From positions 44,160 through 108,159 of the forward strand of contig MEHQ01004065.1 in NCBI GenBank assembly GCA_008828725.1: a stretch of 64,000 nucleotides of DNA, written 5' to 3'. This DNA comes from Saccharina japonica. Its lineage: Eukaryota > Sar > Phaeophyceae > Laminariales > Laminariaceae. The notes below the pieces were generated by a model. It saw only the letters and a list, made by a program, of their open reading frames with translations, was not told where the DNA came from and made no database searches. Both the position numbers and the translations under genes were made by a program. Positions 33,613 through 44,539 of this stretch are shown in pieces (the first letter of the stretch is position 1; each line of letters opens with the position of its first letter).

Positions 33613-34105
33613 ACGATGGCCGTGATCGAGTGGGTATCCGGGTAAATTCAGAGTTTTCGTGCCACAAACAAACTCGCTTAAAACCGTCGTCTCACTTCCA
33701 AGCTATATACCGCTTTCAGCTGCGTCGTCATTCGGCAAAGGTCGAACACCAAGAGTGCAAGGAAAAAAACGATGCATACATACGACGTAGTCATTTGTTC
33801 ATAGATGACAAGACACTAACCCTGCACACAAGCACCTGCTTTTTCGCGTGCAAAGTATCTGAAATTCGACTTGAGATTTTTTGTTGCAGTTGGGGAAGCC
33901 CTCTACTTCTATGAACAAAATCTGAATTTCGAATTTCGGGGGGGATTTTTGTTGCAGCTAGATATGAATGTCGTTTGCGTTTGTCTTAAGGGGAGCTCAG
34001 GATCAAGTTTCGAGACCTGTTCGGTAGGTCCTCTCGTCATCTGTCAGCCAACTACGGCTTTCTCAGAGAGATTCCCATTTCGTGACTCATCAACGCGCCC
34101 CTAAG
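33613..34105. repeat. Segmental duplication, copy A (about 490 bp)
   Basis: GATCGAGTGGGTATCCGGGT through AACTCGCTTAAAACCGTCGT, GTTGCAGCTAGATATGAATG and CATCAACGCGCCCCTAAGAC, repeated at 34952-35440. Copies differ by small indels that shift frames, so the 77- to 101-residue frames are unlikely to be selected. Confidence 0.85.
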
Positions 34106-34168
34106 ACGACAAAAAAAAACGCAAAAAATAGACAGTATTCGAATACCATATCAACACGCAACTTTAAG

Positions 34169-34376
34169 ACACAATGAGCTCCCTCTACTGATTTAAGTAA
34201 ACCGCGTGAGGGATGGCTATCATACGGAATCAACATGAAATGTCAAAGGTCTTTGACTACACGACGTTCCGGCCACTTGACGAGACTGTCGTATTGCCGA
34301 GACCTGACATTTTTATGTTGATTCCGGATGATAGCCTTTCCTCACGTGATTGCTCATCAGTAGAGGGAGCTTTTTC
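34169..34376. repeat. Foldback with 75-bp arms
   Basis: The left arm (34169-34249) is the reverse complement of the right arm (34302-34376), which includes TGTTGATTCCGGATGATAGC and CAGTAGAGGGAGCT. The spacer is about 50 bp. The same foldback recurs at about 35500-35700, where the right arm becomes the first unit of the 212-bp array. Confidence 0.75.
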
Positions 34377-34619
34377 GTTTTGACAGGTCCAACACAACTA
34401 TACACCTTTTGCCGTATCCAATCAGCGGCTATGAAAAAATACCGGTCCATCCGATTGGTGGCGCCAAAAAAAACAAAATATTTAGACGGTATATATGGGT
34501 ACGAGCTTAGTGCGAAGACCTCTGACTTTTCATGTTGATTCCGGATGATAGCCTTTCCTCACGTGATTGCTCATCAGTAGAGGGAGCTTTTTCGTCTTCA
34601 CAGGTCCAACATTTATTTT

Positions 34620-34947
34620 TTCCATCCCATTTATTATCTTCGCACTTCCGTCTTTCTCCCTCCCTAGTTGTAACTCAAATCCGGGGTCACAAAGCAGGCT
34701 CCTCTCCCTCCCCCCCCACTACGGTTCTTGCCTTGAATTTTTTATCGCGCAGAGGGTTCAGCTTTCCCAATGCTCGTCGATTTTCATCGAATTTTGCTAA
34801 CTCACGCTCTCGCGCTTTCAGCTAGTCAAGATAGTTTTGCGAGAAAAAGTCCCTACGAGCATGCACTCGGCGGGGCTCGAACTCGTGACCTTGACGCTAA
34901 CAATCTTCTTCGTGGTTACCTGCTAGCCCACCGGGGCGACCGTGCGG
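34620..34947 (-). mobile_element. tRNA-derived SINE, family I, copy 3
   Basis: Read on the minus strand: GGTCGCCCCGGTGGGCTAGC (A-box region) and GAGTTCGAGCCCC (B box) about 45 nt later, then a body with AACCCTCTGCGCGATAAAAA and GTGACCCCGGATTTGAGTTA ending AATAAATGGGATGG. It interrupts a 212-bp repeat unit after AGGTCCAACA. Confidence 0.7.
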
Positions 34948-34951
34948 CCGT

Positions 34952-35440
34952 GATCGAGTGGGTATCCGGGTAAATTCAGAGTTTTCACGCTACAAACAAA
35001 CTCGCTTAAAACCGTCGTCTCACTTCCAAGCTATATACCGCTTTCAGCTGCGTCGTCATTCGGCAAAGGTCCAACACCAAGAGTGAAACAAACAAAAAAA
35101 ACGATGCATACATAAGACATAGTCTATTTGTTCATAGATGACAAGACACTAACCCTGCACACGAGCACCTGCTTTTTCGCGTGCAAAATATCTGAAATTC
35201 CACTTGAGATTTTTGTTGCAGTTGGGGAAGCCCTCTACTTCAAACAAAATCCGAATTTCGAATCTCGGGGGGGATTTTTGTTGCAGCTAGATATGAATGT
35301 CGTTTGCGTTTGTCTTAAGGGGAGCTCAGGATCAAGTTTCGAGACCTGTTCGGTAGGTCCTCTCGTCATCTGTCAGCCAACTACGGCTTTCTCAGAGAGA
35401 TTCCCATTTCGTGACTCATCAACGCGCCCCTAAGACGACA
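34952..35440. repeat. Segmental duplication, copy B
   Basis: Second copy of 33613-34105, starting immediately after the SINE head. Confidence 0.85.
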
Positions 35441-35499
35441 AAAAAAAACGCAAAAAATAGACAGTATTCGAATACCATATCAACACGCAACTTCAAGAC

Positions 35500-36840
35500 A
35501 TATTGAGCTCCCTGTACTGATTCAAGTAAATCGCGTGAGGAATGGCTATCACCCGGAATCAACATGAAATGTCAAAGGTCTTGGACTACACGACGTTCCG
35601 GCCACTTGATGAGACTGTGGTATTGCCGAGACCTGACATTTCATGTTGGTTCCGGATGATAGCCTTTCCTCACGTGATTGCTCATTAGTAGAGGGAGCTT
35701 TTTCGTTTTGACAGGTCCAACACAACTATACACCTTTTGCCGTATCCAATCAGCGGCTATGAAAAAATACCGGTCCATCCGATTGGTGGCGCCAAAAATA
35801 ACAAAATATCTAGACGGTATATATGGGTACGAGCTTAGTGCGAAGACCTCTGACTTTTCATGTTGATTCCGGATGATAGCCTTTCCTCACGTGATTGCTC
35901 ATCAGTAGAGGGAGCTTTTTCGTCTTCACAGGCCCAACACAACAACACACCTTTTGCTGTATCTCATCAGCGGCTATGACAAAATATTGGTCCATCCAAT
36001 TGATGGCGCGAAACGGACGAAGATCAAGACGGTATACAAGAACGACCGCATAGTGCAGAGACCTCTGACTTTTCATATTGATTCCGGATGATAGCCTTTC
36101 CTCAAGTGATTGCTCATCAGTAGAGGGAGCTTTTTCGTCTCCACAGGTCCAACACGACAACACATCTTTTGCCTTATCAAATCAGCGGATAGGAAGAAAC
36201 ACCGTTCTATCCAATTGGTGGCGCAAATCTACAAAGATCTAGAGGGTAGATACGGGTACGAGCTTAGTGCAAAGACCTCTGACTTTTCATGTTGATTCCG
36301 GATGATAGCCTTTCCTCACTTGATTGCTCATCAGTAGAGGGAGCTTTTTCGTCTTCACAGGTCCAACACAACTATACACCTTTTGCCGTATCCATACAGC
36401 GGCTAGAAAAAAAAACGGTCCATCCAATTGGTGCAAAAAACACGAAAGATCTAGACGGTAGATACGGGTACGAGCTTAGTGCAAAGACCTCTGACTTTTC
36501 ATGTTGATTCCGGATGATAGCCTTTCCTCACGTGATTGCTCATCAGTAGAGGGAGCTTTTTCGTCTTCACAGGTCCAACACAACAACAGTTTTTGCCGTA
36601 TCAAATCAGCGGCTAGGAAGAAACACCGTTCCATCCAATTGGTGGCGCAAAACTACAAAGATCTAGACGGTAGATACGGGTACGAGCTTAGTGCAAAGAC
36701 CTCTGACTTTTCATGTTGATTCCGGATGATAGCCTTTCCTCACTTGATTACTCATCAGTAGAGGGAGCTTTTTCGTCTTCACAGGTCCAACACAACAACA
36801 CACCTTTTGCTGTGTCCAATCAGCGGCTATAAAAAAACAC
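35500..36840. repeat. 212- to 217-bp satellite-like array, six units, with foldback start
   Basis: ATTCCGGATGATAGCC starts units near 35649, 35866, 36081, 36295, 36507 and 36719; spacing shrinks from 217 to 212 bp. Each unit holds CAGTAGAGGGAGCTTTTTCG, CACAGG(T/C)CCAACAC, an ATCAGCGGCTA block and CGAGCTTAGTGC. A frame ends in TGTTGA where the next begins ATGTTGA, repeated across units. Two isolated units are at 34321 and 34538. Confidence 0.85.
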
Positions 36841-39038
36841 CCGTACGTCGCCAGCGAAAAAAAACAGCCGGCGACTAACCAATATGCTTATACGAGGTAG
36901 CCAGTTAACTCCCAACTGTTATATATGTATACATGCATGTCATCAGCAAAAAACAAATCAGGAGGCGAGTTACCGGCATACTTCGTACTTTATGAAATAG
37001 TACGTAGCGGGTAGTCGGCAGCTCCATCGACCACCGCACGCAGCTTCGAAACATTTGACACTATCCCTCTATTTCAGCAGTTCGTCGTAGACTCAATGTT
37101 TTCATGCTCACCAGAACGAAAAAAGGGCAGCAGCGCCTGTACTTCAAGGCGGGGGAGGGGAGATATGTAGACGCATCTTCATTCTCGCCGATCCAGTAAA
37201 TAGAGAATCGTCCTGGCAACACCGGAGACTGCTGCTGCGTGGCCGGCAAATGCCCAGCGCATCCGTCTGCGTGACGATTACAAGCCTGACTTTTTCATGT
37301 GAAAATGGTGGTCTTGATGAGAGGACACGGCGGGTTTCGTAGGAGCACGAATTATTGCAAAGGGGGGCGGGGAGAGCGGAAGGGGAGGATTAGAGGGAGG
37401 GAAAATGTGAGATGGTTTCCGTGAACGTGGACAACCGAAACTGCTTGGCATTTTTTTACCATCTTCTCTTTTCTTCGCTGTTTCGTGTCAAATATACCAC
37501 CACATCAAAATACGTTACATTACGGCAAAGGTGAGGATAATCTACGTACGGCTCCACCATAAAAGCCTTCGCCTTAAGTGCGAAAACGCGTACTCTATCA
37601 AAATACTAAAACCTGGGTCAAATCCATATATATACAGAGAGGCAACGTTGTATATATACATGCGTCGCCTACGCATAATAGCCAAAACGAATGTAGAAGT
37701 TGTACCACGAATATACGGTATTAGGTTCAAATCCTGTAGGTATTTGTCCAAGTTCAGGGTTACCCACACGTAAGACAGTGTATGTAACGACAATGGAGAC
37801 ACACGGCGGTGGGTTCCGATACACACCTCACGAACGGCACCCTTTTACAGGCGCCACGCGCGAAGCAGCAAAGGAGACGCCGTAGGTACTATGTTGTCGT
37901 CTTCGTTTATTCTCGGGAGGAGTGTACGCGAACGCCTGCAGAGAAACCCGTAGGGCAAAAACTGCCCGAGTAACCCCGCTGCCCGCGTGTGGACTGTGTT
38001 GCTTTCGCGTTCGACACGGTTCGTGACAGCACGAGCCCATAGATCCGTTACAACAGTTACGTTGTCGGCGGAAGGGCTGGTGTTGAATTTGAACGTGCCT
38101 CGCGGGCGCGCTGCAGGTAAGGCGTTGTCCTCCCTTTCGTTTCGTGATTTTTTATAACGCCGGGTATGCGGAGGCGTTAGTTAACTACCCAAGGTGTACG
38201 GTACTCGACACGAGTTTTGATTACACTGCAAAAATGAACTTACACCTCTAATTACCATAATTTAAAAACCTCATAAATCTGGGTGTATTTCTATACGTAA
38301 GGGCGACCGATAACACTCCTGTTTTCTATGTTCTTATCTTGGGGGGCCAGGCTCAACTTCTTATTCTGGTGGAGCAAGATTTGACACCTACGACTAATCC
38401 AGTACAATTGCAGAGGTGGAACAATGAAAAGTCGAGACAAAACTCATCCACCAACTGGTATCATACCGGGTACATGCATGACCCTTTTGTAGGTTGGGCC
38501 TTCGGGTTTCCTGGAAGGCATGGGATACGCACCCGCATGGTTTCATCACACCTGGACGAGTATGAGTAGGCACCTGTTATCCAGGTTGGGCGTTTCTGTT
38601 TGACCTGTTTGTGCTTCTACAGCAGCAGTCCGGGTTGCGAGAGCGCTGGCCGCACTGCAAATACGAGTACTTGTGACTGTCTGGTGCCCGACCACGGGGT
38701 GTTGCTGCAACCTTCAATCCCCTGTTGCGATGTCATTGATCTTTCAAGCTCTTCTCTACTCCGAGTTCTTTTCCCGCCCTTTCTTCGTTCGAACGTAATT
38801 TTCCAAGACAAAATTCAGGCGGCATACACCTCGTACCAAAAAAGCCAAAGCCGTGCTGTGCTCGCTCCCGAGTGGCGATCATCACGCATGTCTTCACGGC
38901 ATGGGAAAGTACGGATCCTTCGTCCTCTTTCTATCAACCGAAGGCTTCTGCTATATTCATTTTGGTATCGTCTTGCTTGCCGCCTGGATCAGCTTGAACA
39001 TGCGCGACCTTCTTCGGATCGCATCTGCATGCTGCCTA
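36841..39038. other. No recognisable gene
   Basis: A 172-residue plus frame (38600-39118) runs into a MITE-C copy and shows no domain. A CTGCAG|GTAAGG donor-like site lies near 38115 on plus without a recognisable exon. A GGTTCAAATCC near 37735 resembles a tRNA T-arm, but no cloverleaf can be built. Confidence 0.35.
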
Positions 39039-39118
39039 CCTCTCTGTCCGGATATGTAAGGACCATTTGGTCACGGACGTCTACATCAGTGAGGTCCTTA
39101 TATTTCCGGACAAAGTGA
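39039..39118. mobile_element. TA-flanked MITE (MITE-C), copy 5
   Basis: CCTCTCTGTCCGGATATGTA at the left, TTATATTTCCGGACAAAGTG at the right. TA precedes the left end, while the right flank is TT, so this copy is more decayed. Confidence 0.6.
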
Positions 39119-41079
39119 TTTGAACGCAAAGCTCTCAAGAAAATTGGTGGTTCAGACAAAGCCGGATTGGATGCCGCCGAAATTCAGAGCAGCTAGGTTA
39201 GCTCGTCTACTAGCGCAGCAGCATCGGCTGCCATTACGTGGCCTTCGGTACCAGTTGATCTTACACACCACAGCGGCAGTGCTGCCCCCCTCTATGCGGC
39301 CCCTGTACAGCTACTGCTGTGTACTCCGGAGAACAGAAGCCGTACTGTTTGTGGTGGATCACGCCGTGAGGGGATCAGATTTCATGACGACACTCACCTT
39401 GTGACTTTGGCAGTGACGCATGTGGCTCGCTAGGGCGGCTTGCGCCATCTCGCAAGGCTATGCCACGGTTGAATGCGTTCGGAGAGCCCCTTCATCGGCT
39501 TTGCTGTGAGCTTATGGGGGAGTCCACGTGCCGCTTTGCGTTGTGGGTTGAGGGGGGCGGGTGCCGGCTGTGGGGAACAAGAATGTTTCTACCACGTAGA
39601 AGGCGTTTATTACGCGGGATACGGGGATGCATTGGAAGATCGTGTTCGTCGCGCTGGCAGCCTGTCGCGCGCTGCCAGGCAGGTGCCCCACAACGTTGAC
39701 AACCCCGCGTGTGGTATCTCCGGCTTTGTGGGTGGTTCTCTGGGTTATTGGTGTGATACCTTTGCACGAAGCCGACAGGGAGCTGGATGAATCAACATCA
39801 TCAGCATGTCACCTTCAACATCATCAGCATGTCACCTGAGCCTTGAAGACAATGCCATTTCTGATGGGATCCACAGGTGCATCTGATGGTCTGGCCTGCC
39901 TGGTGGTATCTTTTTATTTTATCAAATAAACGGACAAACGACTGGTCACGTACAATCGCACAACCCACGCCCCCAAATCAACTTGCCAAACATGTGGCCA
40001 TGGCACCGTTATGCCTGGGACACGTTAGCATCGGTTATTATCGCACCATGAGAGTATCACAAGCTACATATGCCAGGTTGGGTTGGTAGATGTTTTGTAC
40101 TGGATTTGACTGGATGGATGCTGGATGGGATGGACGATGGAATGCGTCCAAAGAACAACGAGCCTCTGATGGGAGTACGATCTTCCCTCCTGTCGGACAC
40201 TGGGTGTGCTGGATGTCGACGGGTAGAAATAACGAAGAACGCACAAACACGTACGCATTTACGTACAGGAAACACGTTCAGCAGCACGACGAGTATCACC
40301 ATGCGGCGCGCCTGTCGTACAGCGATGTATGTCGTAGTTGTAGAGCGGAAGCACCCCCCTCGTACCCCCAGCAGGTCGGGCTGCTTCGTGTGGACGGTTA
40401 TGTGGTCGTTGTTGACGTTCGACACTTTTCCTCCGAATTCTGAAAAAAAACTACCAGGTACGTACGAGTATCTGGTACCGGTATACTGCTCTTGCTTGCT
40501 GCTGCACGTGTACCAGGTACCTGGTATGTACATGTACTGCTGTTTGATAGCATCATGTATTGGGTGCGGGGCGCGAGCATGCCAGTGATGCTGGGTAGTT
40601 ACACCCTTCTTCCCGATGAGACGGACTTGAGCATCATCTACTCCCGATATCCATTTCACCTGCCAGAAGCGCCACGTCACGTATTCTAAGGGTCTTGAAC
40701 AACCACACTTTTCTATAATATACAATTACAACAGTGTGTTGTGAATATGCCCCTCCACACAACATTGGCCCACCCTGAAATATTATTGTAGATACCTATC
40801 ATACTTCGTATAATACGATGGTGAACGCATGGCAACAACACCATACGGAAAACAGGAAGGAGGGCGAAGATGAAGCTGTTCGAAACAAATAACTGTGAGA
40901 GATCACCATATTCTCCCATGAATCTTACCCCACACCTCGCAGTGATGCTAATTGTCATGGGATAATCACTAGCTGAAGCTGATGCGCAGATAAGGCTTTC
41001 GACGGGAAGCAAGTGCACCGGAAAAAGAGGGGCCGGTTGTTCGGGGCGAACCCCTTGCCACGCGCTGATCATAACTCTC
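39119..41079. other. No recognisable gene; ACCAGGTA cluster at 40450-40530
   Basis: Frames up to 222 residues on the minus strand (40057-40725) show no motif. The ACCAGGTA/TACCTGGT palindromic motif recurs at 40450-40530. A stretch near 40196-40260 (GTGTGCTGGATGTCGACGG) recurs inverted near 56255-56290. Confidence 0.35.
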
Positions 41080-41205
41080 ACGGTATCTCTAGACCAACTC
41101 AAATATATTTAGCCCACAAAGACTTAGATTCCAAGGACGGTAAAGCGTTGCCAACGAGGTTTGAACCCGCGGACATATATTTCTCATTAGAAGGACCTAT
41201 ACCCT
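41080..41205 (-). mobile_element. tRNA-derived SINE, family II, copy 1 (inverted)
   Basis: On the minus strand: GCGGGTTCAAACCTCG (B box) followed by CTTTACCGTCCTTGG and TTTGTGGGCTAAATATA. It mirrors the plus-strand copy at 41225-41360, forming a head-to-head pair. Confidence 0.5.
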
Positions 41206-41224
41206 TGTTGGGCTATTTTAGTCT

Positions 41225-41360
41225 CGTCATTACCTAGGCTATCGGTTAAGGCAAGTGACCAACAGCACATGTGTACGCGGGTTCGAATCTCGTCGGTAAA
41301 GATCGAGCGTCCTTAGCTATAGGTCCTTGTAAGCTAAATAAAAGTTAGTCGGTTCAGAGG
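41225..41360 (+). mobile_element. tRNA-derived SINE, family II, copy 2
   Basis: CCTAGGCTATCGGTTAAGGC (D-arm/A-box type seen in Ser/Leu tRNAs) and GCGGGTTCGAATCTCG (B box) are followed by CGTCCTTAGCTATAGG and CTTGTAAGCTAAATA. The acceptor and anticodon arms do not fold cleanly, so a working tRNA is unlikely. Confidence 0.5.
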
Positions 41361-41504
41361 GGCCCTGATAGTTGTGGTCAGGGCGTGGCACGGGATTAGC
41401 CCCAAAGATTGCCGACGAGATTGAGTGTTTCGAGCCCCAAAGTACAAATTTCGATTTTTTTTATTGGAAGGAACTGCTTCACAGGTGGCCGGGACCCCCC
41501 CCCC

Positions 41505-41985
41505 CTGCACACAACGCTGGAAAATACACCTCTCCCTGCTTCAGCTAGACAACCAGGGTACCGCTTTTTGTTGTTTTGGCAGTCACCACGGCCGGCGGTC
41601 GAGTTACATCCTTTGTGCGGGGTGGAGAACCTTCACTCCGCACAAGGGGAACGATCGTATCACATCGTGTGTATATGGTGAAGGTACCCACGAGGCAGGT
41701 ACATGCTAATACCCATTGCTGTCTCTGGAAGTGGTCACACCAGAAATTAAATCAATTCGTTGGAGGTTGTCGTCCATAGCCTCACAGGCGGTTCGTAGGA
41801 GGATGCAGCTTACCCTTCATGCGACTCGCCCAATACCTCAAGGCGCTTCGCGCTTGGTGCAAGCAATGTCTGCCTGGTTGGTGAAAACCCAACGCGCTCC
41901 GTGCCGGCATTGTAGGGATGCGAGGGCCTATGGTCACACTGCTACAGCCATGCACGACACAAGTACCCCCCCCCCTCTACCCCTC
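41505..41985 (+). mobile_element. Poly-C-tailed 510-bp element (repeat E), copy 1
   Basis: Body landmarks: GAGCTAGACAACCAGGG-like, TTTGTGCGGGGT...ACTCCGCACAAGG (stem), CCATTGCTGTCTC, AGGATGCAGCT, then the conserved 3' part GCTTCGCGCTTGGTGCAAGC, AATGTCTGCCTGGTTGGTGA, CGGCATTGTAGGGATGCGAG, ATGGTCA, then GTAC and poly-C. No inverted ends, no long frame. Poly-C tail and orientation suggest a retroposon. Confidence 0.65.
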
Positions 41986-42002
41986 CTCCTATATTATATA
42001 TG

Positions 42003-42515
42003 TATGGGTTGGGTTGGCGTCGCCTGGCGACGACGCTGTAAAACATGCCTCTCACTGCGTGAGCTAGACAACCAGGGCGCCGTTTTTTTTCTTGTTTTTT
42101 TTTGGCGGTTACCCAAGGCTGGTGGTCGAGTAGATCATTTGTGCGGGGTCGGGAACCTCAACTCCGCACAAGGGAAATGATCGTATCACGTAGTGTGACA
42201 TGGTAAGGCATTCATGAGGCAGATACATAGTGCTCCCATTGCTGTCTCAGGAAATAGCCACACCAGACATTAAATTAACTCATTGAAGCTGTCATCCATA
42301 TGCAAGTCCGCCTGACAAGCGGTTCTTAGTAGGATGCAGCTCACCCTTCATGCGACTCGCCCAACACCTCACGGCGCTTCGCGCTTGGTGCTAGCAATGT
42401 CTGCCTGGTCGGTGAAAACCCGACATGCTCCGTCCCGGCATTGTAGAGATGCGAGGGTCTATGGTCATACGACTACGGCCATGCATGAAAATGAAGTACA
42501 CCCCCCCCCCTCTGC
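42003..42515 (+). mobile_element. Poly-C-tailed 510-bp element (repeat E), copy 2
   Basis: Directly follows copy 1. Begins GGGTTGGCGTCGCCTGGCGA and ends GAAGTACACCCCCC. Same landmarks as copy 1. Confidence 0.65.
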
Positions 42516-42572
42516 ACAATGTGGGCGTAAACATATCCTTGTGGAGACGTTGAACAATATAGCACACCGTTA

Positions 42573-43393
42573 GGGCCCATATTAACGAAGACAGCAAAAA
42601 AATCAGTTTGGAAAAAAAACCCAATTTGGATGTGATTTCGCAAAAAAAAACTGGTTTGCGCCCTATGGGGAATAATGAATTGCTTGTTCAAATATTCATG
42701 AAATCGAAATAACGCAGCACGCCTCACAACGCCAAGGTGAAAACATCCGACGAGAGTCGACGAAAGCGAAGGCATGCGGCGGCGTGTACGCGCCGCCGCC
42801 AGCATGCTCTTGCTTTTGGCGGCCCAGGCTAGGGAGCTATCGCTCTCAGGGTATCTTGGGTGGGCGTAGGGCTCCCTGAAACGCCACGGGCGAGACAGGG
42901 ACGGCGACGGTGCTATCCAAGTCTTGAGCGTATCCTGCTGTTTTTGGGTCGATCACTCGGTTTTTGATCGGGTTGGAGTATCGAGCTGGTTGAAAAGTTG
43001 GGATTGCGACCGCCATGATTGGTTTTGAGGCGCCATCGCCGGGTTACGCTGTGCTATGGTCTGTAGGCGTGGGCGCGGCCGTTGTCCCGGTGGCCTCGGG
43101 TTGTGGTTTACGTGTTGTCGTCTCGGTCGTCATCATCGATGCGACCAAGAAATGCGCCAGGTTGTACCGGGGGCGTTTACCCACCGTGTACATGCCGATC
43201 CAAGTCGGACCAACTCCTAAATTTGATTTGAATTCTGCCCAAAAAACGGTCCTAGGACTTTCTTGTTTTTTTCGTTCAATTCAAATTGAATATACCCCTT
43301 AAATCCTTATATTTGGTGCGTGTTTTGACCATCGTAATTTTTTATTTCCTTTTTTCCAAATCTAATTTATTTTTTATTCGTTAATATGGGCCC
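42573..43393. mobile_element. Harbinger-type MITE with 821-bp body (H1)
   Basis: Ends GGGCCCATATTAACGAA and TTCGTTAATATGGGCCC are perfect 17-bp inverted repeats. TTA flanks both sides (42570-42572, 43394-43396). TTA duplications and GGG-starting ends are typical of PIF/Harbinger. AT-rich flanks surround a GC-rich core (42720-43200) that may be captured sequence. The core holds a hairpin GGCGGCG...CGCCGCC near 42780. No transposase. Confidence 0.8.
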
Positions 43394-43489
43394 TTAGCCG
43401 CGCCGAACAGGGAGTTTGTCGACACCTTGTCATTCGATACATCGTTCAATGTCTCTACAAGGATCGTTTCACGCCCAAATTGTGCAAGG

Positions 43490-43620
43490 GGGGGGGGTCC
43501 CGGCTGTCCGTTTATAGAGGCATAGAAAACGAACAAAATAAGTACATTTGGGCTTGGTACGGCCTCCCACCGATGATGCCTCCCGGGGTTGGTCAAGCTC
43601 CGAAGGATGTTGTCGGTAAG
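43490..43620 (-). repeat. Dispersed repeat with AGCTTGACCAA...GGTGGGAGGC block
   Basis: Reverse complement of the block at 60055-60150: CTTGA(T/C)CAA, CCCGG(A/G)GG, ATCGGTGGGAGGC, CGA/CCAAGCCCAAA. Family unknown. Confidence 0.5.
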
Positions 43621-44288
43621 AAACCGAGTTGAGGCCAAATGTGCTCCTTTTATCGTTTTTAAAGTATACAGTACGCGACAGATGTCGATAATCTGATAAT
43701 TAATGGAGTTGAGACTGAGATTTGGGGAAAAAAAGAAAAGTGCAACCTCTTTGTACTGAAAATCGTGTGGAGCACACCCAGTCTTACGTAAGAATTCCAG
43801 TGTGGCCAAACATAAGAGATTCTTAACATGTGTCGCCTAATGTATGTAGACAACTGCTGTGCCACTCAGCCAGCGCTAACTTAGTAGCTCAGCCGCTTAT
43901 CCTTTACACACGGACGCCGGCCACCTGTGTTGAGCTATCTCAGCCACCTGACTCAATATAAGTCAGCAGGTAGTTCCTTCACACCAACGCCGACAAGAAA
44001 CGACTCGCACAGCGCGAAAAAACACAAAACAAGGAAATAAGTGTTGTACCTGGTGCGTTTAAATCAAGCACATATCCCAGGGCAAGCAAACACATAGACT
44101 ACCAACACAAATACACCACAATGCAGCGACAAGGACACCATCAGTTTCTCCTCCTGCTTACGAAACGGAGGCCCGCGGAACCGACGGTGGTAGGCTGAAA
44201 TTGTACCCACAAACACCCACACACCCACAAACACACTCGCGATGAAACAAACAAAAAAAGCAAAAACAAAAACTGAAAATTCAAAGTT
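43621..44288. other. No recognisable gene
   Basis: Minus-strand A-box-like GCTGGCTGAGTGGC at about 43870 has no matching B box downstream. No coding sequence is recognised. Confidence 0.35.
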
Positions 44289-44539
44289 GACGAGTGCGAC
44301 GATAGGGGTAGCACTTTTAGGCTGAAATCGTTTCTGGGTGATCGGGCTCCTTGACCCAATATCGTCTGACTTTCATTCTTGCGTAAAAAAACTGTTCATT
44401 GTATACTTAGGCATGGTAGGTTTCATCGGGTTGCGTATTTATTTCCCTTCCAAACCAGTTTTTCGGTGAGGCGTGTGGCTCCTCAAGTGACCTACCTCCA
44501 CCAGAAAAAGCACGGTGCACCTCTACCGTACCATGCGTC
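44289..44539 (+). mobile_element. MITE-A copy with AGTT target duplication
   Basis: 251 bp from GACGAGTGCGACGATAGG to CCTCTACCGTACCATGCGTC. AGTT lies directly on both sides (44285-44288, 44540-44543). Internal blocks match the other copies. Confidence 0.8.

Noticed and set aside
37700..37760. A GGTTCAAATCC tRNA T-arm-like motif
   Set aside because: No matching acceptor, D or anticodon arms could be built around it.
38600..39118. A 172-residue plus-strand frame
   Set aside because: It runs through a MITE-C copy at its end and has no recognisable domain.
40057..40725. A 222-residue minus-strand frame
   Set aside because: No recognisable motif, and overlapping frames on the other strand are of similar length.
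41232..41304. A possible Ser/Leu tRNA gene
   Set aside because: T arm and part of the D arm look right, but the acceptor stem has mismatches and no anticodon stem forms. The same body repeats inverted next to it, so it is treated as a SINE.
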